Origin: JANQRX01 sp963663975
GTDB lineage: Bacteria > Pseudomonadota > Alphaproteobacteria > Rhizobiales > Kaistiaceae
Direction: 5' to 3'
Assembly (NCBI GenBank): GCA_963663975.2
Contig: CAXXRA010000005.1
Span: forward strand, 124,001-188,000
DNA length: 64,000 nucleotides
A program made the position numbers and the translations under genes. The notes under the pieces were generated by a model. That model was given only the letters and a program-made list of their open reading frames with translations, searched no databases and was not told where the DNA came from. Shown in pieces: positions 1 to 8,697 of this stretch (positions are counted from its first letter, which is position 1; each line of letters starts with the position of its first letter).

Positions 1-801
1 GGACAGGATGGCGCTCCCACCGCCCGGAATTTCAAAGCGCCGCAATGTCGGATCGAGGGTTGCAAAGAGCTGGTCGTGGGCGAACACGTCAGAGTGGGTC
101 AGTGCATTGAAGAGGGTTGATTTTCCCGCATTGGTGTAGCCGACAAGGGCGACGGTCGATTGGTGGGCCCGCTCCCGGTTGCGTCGCTGCAGTCGCCGGC
201 GCGTGACCACCGAACCGAGTTCGGTCCTGATGCGCTGGACCCGTTCCGCGATCATCCTGCGGTCGGATTCGATCTGGGTCTCGCCCGGCCCGCCCAGGAA
301 CCCGAAACCGCCGCGCTGGCGCTCCAGATGGGTCCAGCTCCTTACCAGCCGGCTTTTCTGGTAGGTCAAATGGGCCAGTTCGACCTGAAGCCGCCCTTCC
401 CTGGTGCTCGCCCGCTCTCCGAAAATTTCAAGAATCAGACCGGTCCGGTCGACCACTTTGCAGTCGCAGCGGCGTTCGAGATTGCGCTGTTGGGCCGGCG
501 AGAGTTCGGCATCCAGGATCGCAACATCGATGCCCGCTGATCGCACCAGCGCGGCAAGTTCGGCGACCCTGCCGGAACCGAAATAGGTCGATGGGCGCAA
601 CCGTCCGACCCGGGCGATCACGGTTTCGCAAACGTCGAGATCGATTGCCCGAGCCAGGCCGACGGCCTCCTCCAGCCGATCTTCCGGGGTGCGTTTATCG
701 TCCCGGCCGCGGGCCGGCACAACCACCAGGGCCCGCTCAATTCGGCGCGCCGTCGGAAAGCCCCGATGTTTTGCGCCGGTCGTATTTGGTGCTTCGCTCA
801 A
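1..801 (-). CDS. hflX: GTPase HflX (3' end outside window)
   Basis: Ribosome-associated GTPase that helps rescue or split stalled 50S/70S particles. The first 267 codons are visible, about 60% of a usual HflX. They contain the glycine-rich HflX N-terminal domain (STYFGSGRVAEL, about residues 71-82), the GFGFLGGPGETQIE motif, the P-loop GYTNAGKST near residues 221-229, and the switch I sequence TLDPT just before the window edge. The chosen start is a TTG at 799-801, overlapping the hfq stop as TTGA. AGGAGG lies 4-5 bases before it and no ATG fits. The tight hfq-hflX coupling is common in proteobacteria. Identity is sure; the TTG start is inferred. Confidence 0.95.
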   Translation of the reverse strand, partial: MSEAPNTTGAKHRGFPTARRIERALVVVPARGRDDKRTPEDRLEEAVGLARAIDLDVCETVIARVGRLRPSTYFGSGRVAELAALVRSAGIDVAILDAELSPAQQRNLERRCDCKVVDRTGLILEIFGERASTREGRLQVELAHLTYQKSRLVRSWTHLERQRGGFGFLGGPGETQIESDRRMIAERVQRIRTELGSVVTRRRLQRRNRERAHQSTVALVGYTNAGKSTLFNALTHSDVFAHDQLFATLDPTLRRFEIPGGGSAILS

Positions 802-1061
802 TCGGCCTCCTGGCCGCTGGCGCCAGCTTGCTCATCCGCATCGTAAAGTTGCAAGGGCACGCTCGGCATGATGGTCGAGATGGCGTGCTTGTAGACGAGT
901 TGAGAGTGTCCGTCGCGGCGCAGCAAGACGCAAAAATTGTCGAACCAGGTCACGATGCCCTGCAATTTGACGCCATTCACGAGGAAGATGGTCAACGACG
1001 TCTTGTTCTTGCGGACATGATTGAGAAACGTGTCCTGAAGATTTTGTGGGCGATCCGCCAT
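798..1061 (-). CDS. hfq: RNA chaperone Hfq
   Basis: Sm-like hexameric RNA chaperone that pairs small RNAs with mRNAs. It is 87 residues, the usual alphaproteobacterial length. The Sm1 part (NKTSLTIFLVNGVKLQGIV, residues about 19-37) and the Sm2 part (VYKHAISTIMP, about 56-66) are intact. A short acidic tail follows. Its stop overlaps the TTG start of hflX. In alphaproteobacteria hfq commonly follows the ntrYX/trkA block, as it does here, with a D-amino-acid transaminase gene between. The 121 bases upstream (1062-1182) hold no other gene and probably carry its promoter. Confidence 0.97.
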   Translation of the reverse strand: MADRPQNLQDTFLNHVRKNKTSLTIFLVNGVKLQGIVTWFDNFCVLLRRDGHSQLVYKHAISTIMPSVPLQLYDADEQAGASGQEAD

Positions 1062-1182
1062 TGTTCGCTCGTGCTCTCTTCTCGATCAGAATACAAAACC
1101 TGTTTGCGATGCTCGGCCGGCGCGCTTCGATCGTCGCTTTTGAAACAGCGCGGCGCAGTTTAGGGACCCTCGCCCGCCGACA

Positions 1183-2049
1183 TCAAATCACGCTTTCGAA
1201 TTCTGCCATGTCGTAAAAGCACTGCCGGAGACAGTTTGCAACCGGTCCGACTTTGCCGTTTCCAACAATCCGGCCGTCGATTGACAGAATGGGCGTGATA
1301 TCGTTGCTGGCCGAGGTAAGAAATGCTTCTCGCGCGGACGTTGCCTCGGCCAGCGTGAACCCCCGCTCTTCGATTTGGATGTTGTTCGCCAACGCCGTTT
1401 CCTTCGCGACCTCGCGGGTGATGCCGCGCAGGATCGAATGGTCGGGAGCGCGGGTTACAATCACATTGTCCTGATTGACGATCCAGGCGTTCGATGACGA
1501 GCCCTCGGTGACAAATCCATCACGATCGACAAACCAGGCCTCGGCAGCGCCCTGCTCGCTCGCGGCCTGCCTGGCCAAGACGTTGGCGGTCAGAGCCGTG
1601 GTCTTGATGTCGACGCGGTTCCAGCGCGACTCCGGCACCGTGATCACCGATACCCCCTGGGTACGCTTGCGCTCCTGAGCGACCGGGTCGACGGCCTTGG
1701 CAATGACGATGACCCCGGTTTTGACGTCCGAAGCCGGAAAAGCATGGTCGCGCGGCGCGACGCCGCGGGTGACCTGAATATAGAGCAGGCCGTGATCGAC
1801 CCGCTCGGCGGCAACGACCTGGCGCATGACGATTCGTAGCGGCTCCCGTCCCATCGGCGGCCGTATGCGCAGCTCGCCCAACGAACGCTCAAGGCGATCG
1901 AGATGTCTCCGCTCGTCGACGAAGCGCCGGCGACGGATCGAACACACCTCGTAAACACTGTCGGCGAACTGTAGGCCGCGATCCTCGACATGCACGCTGG
2001 CCCGTCGAAAGGGCACGTAGCGACCGTTGACGTATGCGATCCGTGGCAT
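1183..2049 (-). CDS. dat: D-amino-acid transaminase (class IV PLP aminotransferase)
   Basis: PLP-dependent class IV transaminase, 288 residues from the chosen start. The pattern DIKTTALTANVLA carries the catalytic lysine, and TEGSSSNAWIV is the cofactor-binding loop typical of D-alanine transaminases. An N-terminal YVNGRYVPFRRASVHVEDRG also matches this subgroup. The likely role is interconversion of D-alanine and D-glutamate with their 2-oxo acids; substrate specificity cannot be read from sequence. An upstream start at 2094 would overlap trkH. The ATG at 2047-2049, 7 bases after the trkH stop, fits the operon better. Branched-chain or aminodeoxychorismate lyase activity are less likely alternatives. 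Confidence 0.85.
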   Translation of the reverse strand: MPRIAYVNGRYVPFRRASVHVEDRGLQFADSVYEVCSIRRRRFVDERRHLDRLERSLGELRIRPPMGREPLRIVMRQVVAAERVDHGLLYIQVTRGVAPRDHAFPASDVKTGVIVIAKAVDPVAQERKRTQGVSVITVPESRWNRVDIKTTALTANVLARQAASEQGAAEAWFVDRDGFVTEGSSSNAWIVNQDNVIVTRAPDHSILRGITREVAKETALANNIQIEERGFTLAEATSAREAFLTSASNDITPILSIDGRIVGNGKVGPVANCLRQCFYDMAEFESVI

Positions 2050-2056
2050 GGTCGGA

Positions 2057-3499
2057 CTACATGCGCCAGTCGGCGATGCTGAACATCGCGACAAACACGA
2101 AGACTTCGATGCGCCCCAAAATCATGGTCACGATCATGACCGATTTCGACAGGCCGTCAAACTCGACAAAATGCGGCCAGATTTCATCGACCGGCCATTC
2201 CGCCGCGTACAGCGGCCCGATATTTGAGAAGGCAGCGACGGCGGCAATCAAGGCGCTGTCGATCGTGGGCAATTGCAGCGAGAGAACGACCGCCGCCACG
2301 AGCACCACGATTGCCGATATCGCCAAATTGGCCCAGATCGCCCTCATCGCACCGGCATCGTACGACATGCCGCCAAAGCGAGCCTCCCCGCGCACACTGT
2401 TGGGAAACACCAAACGGTGTAGTTCACCGGTCGACTGCACCAGCATGGCTCCCAGTCGATACAGTTTGAGGCCGCCGGCGGTGGACAGCGCCGCGCCGCC
2501 GGCCACGGCAAAAAACAGCACCAGCGATCCCGGCAGCGCCGCCAGGCTGCCGGAGTGAACTTCCACACCGGTCGTGGTGATGAGCGAAATACCGGTAAAC
2601 AGCCCCTCACCGATGGCGGTGAGGAGCGTGCTCGCCGGCTCCAGCAAGACGGCGGCGTATCCCAAGCCGACGATCACGGCCATGATGATGACCCAATAGG
2701 AATCCATGTGCTCGGAGAGCTTCGCCGACCGCCGGTCGATGACAACCCGATGCCAGACGATACTTGTTGCTCCGATCAGCATGAAAATTGCGACGATGGC
2801 GTTCGCCGGTGCGTTCGCATAGACCGACAGGCCGCCATCCCGCGGCATGAATCCGCCCGTCGAAACGGTCGAAAGCGCAAGGCTGAAGGCGTCGAATGCC
2901 GGCAGGCCGACGGTAAACAACAACCCTGCACAGGCCCCTGTTCCCAACGCGTAGACCACCACAACGTCGCGCAGCAGATGGATCGTTCTGCCGAGATCGC
3001 CGGTCTGCCGACCGACCACCGCCAGGCCGCGGGAGGACAGGCCGCCGATGCCCAGCGGGGCTAGAATCGCGGTGAAGGTCAGCAGCGTGAAGAGCCCACC
3101 CAGCCATTGCAGCTCGGCCCGCCAGAACAGCACCGCCGGCCCGACCTCGGACAAGGCCGCGAACACGGTTGCTCCCGTCGTGGTCAATCCCGATGAAGCT
3201 TCGAAAAGCGCGCCAAGATAGCCGGCTGAGGATGACCAGGCGATCGGCGCGGCGGCAACAAACGGCAGCCCGACCCAAACGATGACGACGGTGGCGACGC
3301 CATGGATCCTGGCAATTTTCCGCCGCCGGCCGCGCAGGGCGAAGAAAGCCGCTCCGGCAACGAACCCGACCAGGCCGGCAATGACCAGAAACACTTCCCC
3401 TGCCGGATCGCCGGCAACGATGCCGATGGCGGCAGGCACCAGCAGCGCAAAACCGACCACGCCAAGCGCCTGGCTCAGGATATAGAAAACGCCGATCAT
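2057..3499 (-). CDS. trkH: Trk potassium uptake protein, membrane subunit TrkH
   Basis: Inner-membrane K+ translocating subunit, 480 residues. It has about ten hydrophobic helices and four pore-loop glycine motifs in order: GLTTTGATVF, STGGFMPRDG, LITTTGVEVH and FSNIGPLYA. These are the selectivity-filter repeats of the TrkH/KtrB superfamily. It follows trkA by 8 bases, so the channel subunit and its NAD-binding gate are co-transcribed. The minus-strand block ntrB-ntrC-ntrY-ntrX-trkA-trkH is a conserved alphaproteobacterial arrangement. Confidence 0.95.
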   Translation of the reverse strand: MIGVFYILSQALGVVGFALLVPAAIGIVAGDPAGEVFLVIAGLVGFVAGAAFFALRGRRRKIARIHGVATVVIVWVGLPFVAAAPIAWSSSAGYLGALFEASSGLTTTGATVFAALSEVGPAVLFWRAELQWLGGLFTLLTFTAILAPLGIGGLSSRGLAVVGRQTGDLGRTIHLLRDVVVVYALGTGACAGLLFTVGLPAFDAFSLALSTVSTGGFMPRDGGLSVYANAPANAIVAIFMLIGATSIVWHRVVIDRRSAKLSEHMDSYWVIIMAVIVGLGYAAVLLEPASTLLTAIGEGLFTGISLITTTGVEVHSGSLAALPGSLVLFFAVAGGAALSTAGGLKLYRLGAMLVQSTGELHRLVFPNSVRGEARFGGMSYDAGAMRAIWANLAISAIVVLVAAVVLSLQLPTIDSALIAAVAAFSNIGPLYAAEWPVDEIWPHFVEFDGLSKSVMIVTMILGRIEVFVFVAMFSIADWRM

Positions 3500-3507
3500 C
3501 GGCGTGA

Positions 3508-4884
3508 TCAGAAAAACTCGAGACTGACGCGGAACATTTGCTCGACTTCCCTGACCCGCTCGGCAGCGGTGAAGATGATCACCCGATCATGAGCCCTGAT
3601 CTGCAGAGTTCCGTCCGGGACCACCACCCGATCGTCCCTGAACACGGCTCCGATCCTGATGCCCTCGGGCAAGTTGAGTTCGCGAAGCGGTTTACCGACC
3701 AGGGGCGATGTTTCCAACGCCTCTGCCTCGATCACTTCGGCCAGCCCGTCACCGATCGAGTGAACCCGTCGGATTCGACCCCGGCGGACGTGCTGGAGAA
3801 CCTTGGACACCGTCACCGTGCGCGGATTGACCGTCGCGTCGATGCCCAGCACGTCGGTGAATTCGGGATATGAGCGGTTGTTGATCAGTGCCATGTTGCG
3901 GCGGCATCCCAGGCGCTTGGCCATGACGCAGGCGATGATGTTGACCTCGTCATCATTGCTCAGTGCCACCAGTATGTCAGCGTCCGGCACGCCGGCTTCG
4001 CGCAGGATGTCCCGGTCAAGCGCATTGCCGTGCAGGACAACCGTGCGCCGTAACTCGTCGGCAATGGCGATCGCCCGGTCGCGCGAATTCTCGATGATCT
4101 TGGTCCTGGCCGAGCTGTTGCGGCTCTCAAGGGTGCGGGCCACGTAAAGGCCGATATTTCCGCCCCCGGCGATCACAACCCGATTGGCGACCTGCTCCTC
4201 GTGACCGAAAATACTCAATGTCCTGGACACCTGGTCGCTCTCGCAGATGACATAGACGTCATCCCCCACGAGCATGGGATCGTCGGAGTGGGGCACGAAC
4301 AGTTTGCCGTTGCGGACGATGCCCACGACCACTGCACGAAGATCGGGAAACAGCTCCGTCAGCTGGGACAGCGGCGTATCGACCACGGGGCAGTTTTCGT
4401 CGCAAGCGATACCGATCGAAACCACCTTGCCGCTGGCGAAGTAGACGGTATCGAACGCTCCCGGCACGGCCAGCCGCCGCAGAACCATCTCGCCGACTTC
4501 GACCTCCGGTGAGATGATCACGTCAATCGGCATATGGCTCGACGAGAACAGGTCGCTCCAATGGGGCCCGAGATAGCTTTGAGCCCTGATGCGGGCAACC
4601 TTGGTGGGGACGTTGAACAACGAATGGGCGACCTGGCAAGCCACCATGTTGACTTCGTCAGACAGGGTGACCGCGACGATCATATCTGCCTGCTCGGCGC
4701 CGGCCTCCGCCAGAACATCGGGATGGGCGCCGTGCCCGACGAATCCACGAACATCCAGATTGTCGCGGATGGCCTCGACCAGTGCCGGCACGGTGTCGAT
4801 GACCGAGACATCGTTGTCCTCGGCCGCCAGACGCTCAGCGATCCCGTAGCCCACCTGTCCGGCGCCGCAAATCAGAACGCGCAT
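3508..4884 (-). CDS. trkA: Trk system regulatory protein TrkA
   Basis: Cytoplasmic NAD(H)-binding regulator of the Trk potassium channel, 458 residues. It is a tandem of two RCK_N plus RCK_C units. The first Rossmann motif GAGQVGYGIA begins at about residue 7. The second, AGGGNIGLYVA, is near residue 238. Each is followed by an acidic beta-2 end and a C-terminal RCK_C region (the last being about 375-455). It starts 21 bases after the ntrX stop and precedes trkH. Confidence 0.96.
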   Translation of the reverse strand: MRVLICGAGQVGYGIAERLAAEDNDVSVIDTVPALVEAIRDNLDVRGFVGHGAHPDVLAEAGAEQADMIVAVTLSDEVNMVACQVAHSLFNVPTKVARIRAQSYLGPHWSDLFSSSHMPIDVIISPEVEVGEMVLRRLAVPGAFDTVYFASGKVVSIGIACDENCPVVDTPLSQLTELFPDLRAVVVGIVRNGKLFVPHSDDPMLVGDDVYVICESDQVSRTLSIFGHEEQVANRVVIAGGGNIGLYVARTLESRNSSARTKIIENSRDRAIAIADELRRTVVLHGNALDRDILREAGVPDADILVALSNDDEVNIIACVMAKRLGCRRNMALINNRSYPEFTDVLGIDATVNPRTVTVSKVLQHVRRGRIRRVHSIGDGLAEVIEAEALETSPLVGKPLRELNLPEGIRIGAVFRDDRVVVPDGTLQIRAHDRVIIFTAAERVREVEQMFRVSLEFF

Positions 4885-4905
4885 GCTGCTGGTGCCCCCG
4901 CCCGG

Positions 4906-6270
4906 CTAGTTGACTCCGAGCGCTTTGAGTTTTCGATGGAGCGCCGACCGCTCCATCCCTACGAACGTGGCGGTCCGCGAGATGTTTCCGCCAAATCGAC
5001 CGACCTGTGCCACCAGGTACTGGCGCTCGAAGATCTCGCGCGCATCACGCAATGGCAGCGACATCAGGTGCTCGGCGCCCTGTCCCGGTGTCGTCGGCAT
5101 CACCTTGCCGATCTCCGCCGGTAGCATATCGGCCCGAATCACATCGGCTGCGCCTCCCTGTGCCAGGATCATAAGCCGTTCAACGTTGTTGCGAAGTTGG
5201 CGGACATTGCCCGGCCAGTCATGTGCCTGCAGAACCGCAACGGCGTCATCACCGACCTTCCGTCGCGGCAGCCCCGTCGCCCGTGCGATCTGCTCGACGA
5301 AATGGTGGATCAGCGCCGGTATATCCTCCCGCCGCTCGGACAGCGAGGGCACGCGGACCGGGACGACGGCAAGCCGATGGAACAGATCCTCACGGAAGCT
5401 GCCCGCCGCCAGTTCATGTTCCAGATTGCGCGCCGTCGACGAAACCACCCGAACGTCGACGGTGACGCGGCTCGCCCCTCCGACCCGCTCGAACGACTGA
5501 TCCGTCAATACCCGCAAGATCTTGTTCTGCGTCTCGCGCGGCATATCGGCGACTTCATCCAGATAGAGCGTACCGCCATGGGCTTCTTCCAGTGCCCCGA
5601 TCTTGCGATTCGCGCCGTTGACGGGTTCGGTACCGAAGAGCTCGTGTTCCATGCGATCGGGCGTGATCGCAGCAGCGTTGAGAACGTTGAAGGGCCCCGA
5701 CGCACGCGAAGACATTTCGTGAATCGTCCGGGCAACGAGTTCCTTGCCGACGCCGGACGCGCCGGAGATCAGGACCCGGCTGTTGGTCGGCGCCACCTTT
5801 TCAATAAGCCCGCGCAGCGTCTCCATGGGGGCAGAGTCGCCAACCAGCAGCGTCGCCCCACCCGATCTCTCGCGCAGCTCACGCACCTCACGCCGCAACT
5901 TCAACGCCTCCAGCGCGCGCGCCGCCACCAACACCAGACGATCGGATTTGAACGGTTTCTCGATATAGTCATATGCCCCCCGTTTGATCGCCGAGACCAC
6001 CGTTTCAATGCTGCCATGGCCCGAAATCATCACGACGGGAAGATCCGGATGGTCGCCTTTGATAGCGTCCAGCAGCGCCAGCCCGTCAAGGCGGCTACCC
6101 TGAAGCCAGATATCAAGGAAGACCAGCGAGGGTCTGCGCGCGGCAATTTCCGCCACCGCAGCGTCGGCGTGAGCTGCCGTTCGGGTGGTATAACCTTCGT
6201 CGGTAAGGATTCCCGCGACAAGGTCGCGAATATCAGCTTCGTCGTCGACTATCAGGATATCGGAGGACAT
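4906..6270 (-). CDS. ntrX: Two-component response regulator NtrX
   Basis: DNA-binding partner of the sensor NtrY, linked in alphaproteobacteria to nitrogen metabolism, redox control and envelope genes. From the ATG at 6268-6270 it has 454 residues. The parts are a receiver domain with phospho-acceptor aspartate in VFLDIWLQG (about 54), an AAA+ domain with Walker A GASGVGKE, and a C-terminal Fis-type HTH (ISRTATFVGMERSALHRKL). The sigma54 contact motif GAFTGA is absent (LFGTEPVNGANRK stands there), as in other NtrX proteins, so it need not act with sigma54. An in-frame upstream start would run into ntrY. The gap from ntrY is 13 bases. Confidence 0.95.
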   Translation of the reverse strand: MSSDILIVDDEADIRDLVAGILTDEGYTTRTAAHADAAVAEIAARRPSLVFLDIWLQGSRLDGLALLDAIKGDHPDLPVVMISGHGSIETVVSAIKRGAYDYIEKPFKSDRLVLVAARALEALKLRREVRELRERSGGATLLVGDSAPMETLRGLIEKVAPTNSRVLISGASGVGKELVARTIHEMSSRASGPFNVLNAAAITPDRMEHELFGTEPVNGANRKIGALEEAHGGTLYLDEVADMPRETQNKILRVLTDQSFERVGGASRVTVDVRVVSSTARNLEHELAAGSFREDLFHRLAVVPVRVPSLSERREDIPALIHHFVEQIARATGLPRRKVGDDAVAVLQAHDWPGNVRQLRNNVERLMILAQGGAADVIRADMLPAEIGKVMPTTPGQGAEHLMSLPLRDAREIFERQYLVAQVGRFGGNISRTATFVGMERSALHRKLKALGVN

Positions 6271-6283
6271 TGGGATCAGCCTA

Positions 6284-8611
6284 TCAGGCGGGAGGTTTGT
6301 GTGATTCGTCGATCGACGGTAGGGGGGCAAGGTCTCCTGGCGTCTCCGTCAGCGGAAGCATGATGCGCACCATCGCACCAGTTCCGCCCTCGGCGACGGC
6401 TGGGGCGTCCAGCAGTTCGATCCGCCCGCCGTGCTCTTCAATGATCTTGGTAGCGATGGCCAGACCAAGGCCGGTGCCTTTTTCGCGCGTGGTCATGTAG
6501 GGTTCCAGCAGTTTTTGTCGGTTGTCCGCTGGCAGCCCCACTCCGTTGTCGGTAATTTCAATCGAGACTGATCGACCTTCGACGTGGCCACTCACCACCA
6601 CCCGGCCCTGTTGTTGCCGGTCGTCCGCGAGCGCTTCGATCGCCTCGGTGGCGTTTTTGATGATGTTGGCCAGCACCTGCCCAATCAGGCGTGGATCGAA
6701 TCGACTTCGCAGGGGCGTTTCCGGCAGTTCGATGTCAAATGTGATGTCCGGCTTTGACACCGAGACCAAGAACGCCGCCTCACGTATTGTCGGGGCAAGA
6801 TCGGCAACTTCGAAGACCGGTTTGGGCATGCGCGCGAACGACGAGAATTCATCCACCATGCGTCCGATGTCGCTGACCTGACGAATGATCGTTTCGGTGC
6901 ACTGGTCGAATACGTCGCGATCCTCGGTAATGATCTGTCCGAATTTGCGCTTGAGGCGCTCCGCCGACAATTGGATCGGGGTGAGCGGGTTTTTGATCTC
7001 GTGCGCGATTCGTCGGGCGATATCGGCCCAGGCCGAACTTCGCTGGGCGGTGACCAGGTCGGTGATGTCGTCAAGCGTGATGACGTATCCGTGCGAGTGG
7101 CCCTTCGACCGCTCGGTTGTAACGCGCGCGTTGATGGTCCGCTCGCGCCCCTGCCGCATGATGTTGATCTGATCTCGATGCTCCGGCCGGCCGTCGCGCA
7201 GCGCCGCGGTAACCACCTGGTCGAGCTGTGGCAGCAGCTCGACGATGGGCCGGCCGACGGCTTCGGCATTCGAAACATCGAGCAAGCGAAGCGCGGTTCG
7301 GTTGGCGATGGTCACCTTGCCAGCGGCGTCAACGCCGGCCACACCAGCCGTGACGCCCGACAGAACGGCTTCGGTGAACAGCCGGCGACGGTCCATCAGT
7401 TCGCTTGCGGAAACCAGTTCCTGGCGCTGGTTACGCAATTGCGACGTCATTGTATTGAAGGTCGTTCCCAGCGCACCGACATCGCCGTCGGAGCTCCTCG
7501 GCTTGACCGCGGCCTCAAGATTGCCACGGGACACTTCGTTGGCAGCGTCGATCAGATCGCGAATCGGCGCAACCAGCCGATTGGCGAAGCCGATACCCAG
7601 CCAGATCGCCGACAACAGAACCACCAGAGTGATTCCCAGGAACAGGATGCCGAAGGCGATCTGCATGTTGGAGCGCGAGGCCTCAAGACCGTGATACTCC
7701 AATACGCTGGCATTGGTCATGGCGAGGTAGCGGGCGGTGTCGGCACTCAGCGGACGCGAGCCGTAAAGGAAAACATTGTCAAGGCCGACAAGTTTGGTCA
7801 CCGCGCCGATCATGTTTTCCGGGCCGGGCGGTATGATGAACACCCGATCGGGCTGACTGCCAGCCTGGGCGAGCACATCAGCGCCGGGCGGCGAGTTGGC
7901 GGCAGCGGAAAATGGCGCCTCGCGGAGCACTGTGCCGTCGCTGTCCATAAGAAAGGCGCCGGACAGACTCTGCTCGCGTGCAATCGATCTGAAGAAATCG
8001 TCAAACGCCTCTGGCGCTTCCAACAACAGGTCGCCGGCCCGCTGGAATTCCGCCTTCGCCGCCCGGATGTCGGCCCGCAGCAGCAGGGTCTGTTGCTCGG
8101 CGTAGGCTTGAGCAATCGACAGCGAATTGTCGACAATGGCGCGGGTGCGCACGGAGAACCAATTGTCCAACCCCCGATCCAGGGTCGTGCTCGCAGTGAC
8201 GGCCAGCAGTGCCGCCGGAACGGCGGCGATCAGCGACAACACAGCAACAATACGAATATGCAGGCGCGAAGCAGCCTTGCCCCGTCGCCGTGCGACCAAC
8301 AGGCTGCCGATTTCCCAGGCGACGATCAGGATCAGAAATCCGACCAGTCCGCCATTGACCGCCATCGTTATGCGCACGACTTCGGGGCTCGGCTCAAGCG
8401 GAGTCAGTCCGGTCAGGACAAAAAAGGTGACGCCAACCGAGACTAGAGAGAACAGCACGCCAACCAGCCCGGTGACCCGGATCAGCCGCGACACGCTGGA
8501 TAGATCACTGAGGGAACGGGGCCCTTCGCGGCCCGCATCTGCCACCGCCGGTCCGGCAGAGCTTGCGATCGGGGTCGGTTCTGCACTCATTTCGATCGGC
8601 AAGCTCCACAT
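6284..8611 (-). CDS. ntrY: Nitrogen regulation sensor histidine kinase NtrY
   Basis: Membrane sensor kinase, 775 residues (768 if the second ATG at 8590 is used). The order is N-terminal hydrophobic helices (about 40-120), a periplasmic segment, another helix near 320, HAMP (VAPIRDLIDAANEVSRGN), PAS (about 425-530), a dimerisation box with the phospho-histidine in RIAHEIKNPLTPIQLSAERL, and a C-terminal ATPase domain with DNGVGLPADN and KGTGLGLAIA. It is immediately upstream of ntrX. It is separated from ntrC by 86 bases that could hold a private promoter. Confidence 0.95.
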   Translation of the reverse strand: MWSLPIEMSAEPTPIASSAGPAVADAGREGPRSLSDLSSVSRLIRVTGLVGVLFSLVSVGVTFFVLTGLTPLEPSPEVVRITMAVNGGLVGFLILIVAWEIGSLLVARRRGKAASRLHIRIVAVLSLIAAVPAALLAVTASTTLDRGLDNWFSVRTRAIVDNSLSIAQAYAEQQTLLLRADIRAAKAEFQRAGDLLLEAPEAFDDFFRSIAREQSLSGAFLMDSDGTVLREAPFSAAANSPPGADVLAQAGSQPDRVFIIPPGPENMIGAVTKLVGLDNVFLYGSRPLSADTARYLAMTNASVLEYHGLEASRSNMQIAFGILFLGITLVVLLSAIWLGIGFANRLVAPIRDLIDAANEVSRGNLEAAVKPRSSDGDVGALGTTFNTMTSQLRNQRQELVSASELMDRRRLFTEAVLSGVTAGVAGVDAAGKVTIANRTALRLLDVSNAEAVGRPIVELLPQLDQVVTAALRDGRPEHRDQINIMRQGRERTINARVTTERSKGHSHGYVITLDDITDLVTAQRSSAWADIARRIAHEIKNPLTPIQLSAERLKRKFGQIITEDRDVFDQCTETIIRQVSDIGRMVDEFSSFARMPKPVFEVADLAPTIREAAFLVSVSKPDITFDIELPETPLRSRFDPRLIGQVLANIIKNATEAIEALADDRQQQGRVVVSGHVEGRSVSIEITDNGVGLPADNRQKLLEPYMTTREKGTGLGLAIATKIIEEHGGRIELLDAPAVAEGGTGAMVRIMLPLTETPGDLAPLPSIDESHKPPA

Positions 8612-8697
8612 GGACAGGCCAGGTTATCGAACCTGATCGAAACTGGGACCAAATTGCAACAATATTGTGATCGGAAAACAACAACGAAGGATACGGC
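8612..8697. promoter_or_regulatory. ntrC-ntrY spacer with a short palindrome
   Basis: This 86-base spacer is AT-rich relative to its surroundings. It contains the perfect 10-base palindrome ACAATATTGT at 8659-8668, about 50 bases before the ntrY ATG. It is the only sizeable gap in the ntrBCYX block. It could hold an ntrYX promoter and operator. This is inference from composition and symmetry only. Confidence 0.3.

Noticed and set aside
4906..6270. NtrX lacks the GAFTGA sigma54-contact motif.
   Set aside because: This is a known property of the NtrX family in alphaproteobacteria, not a defect of this copy.
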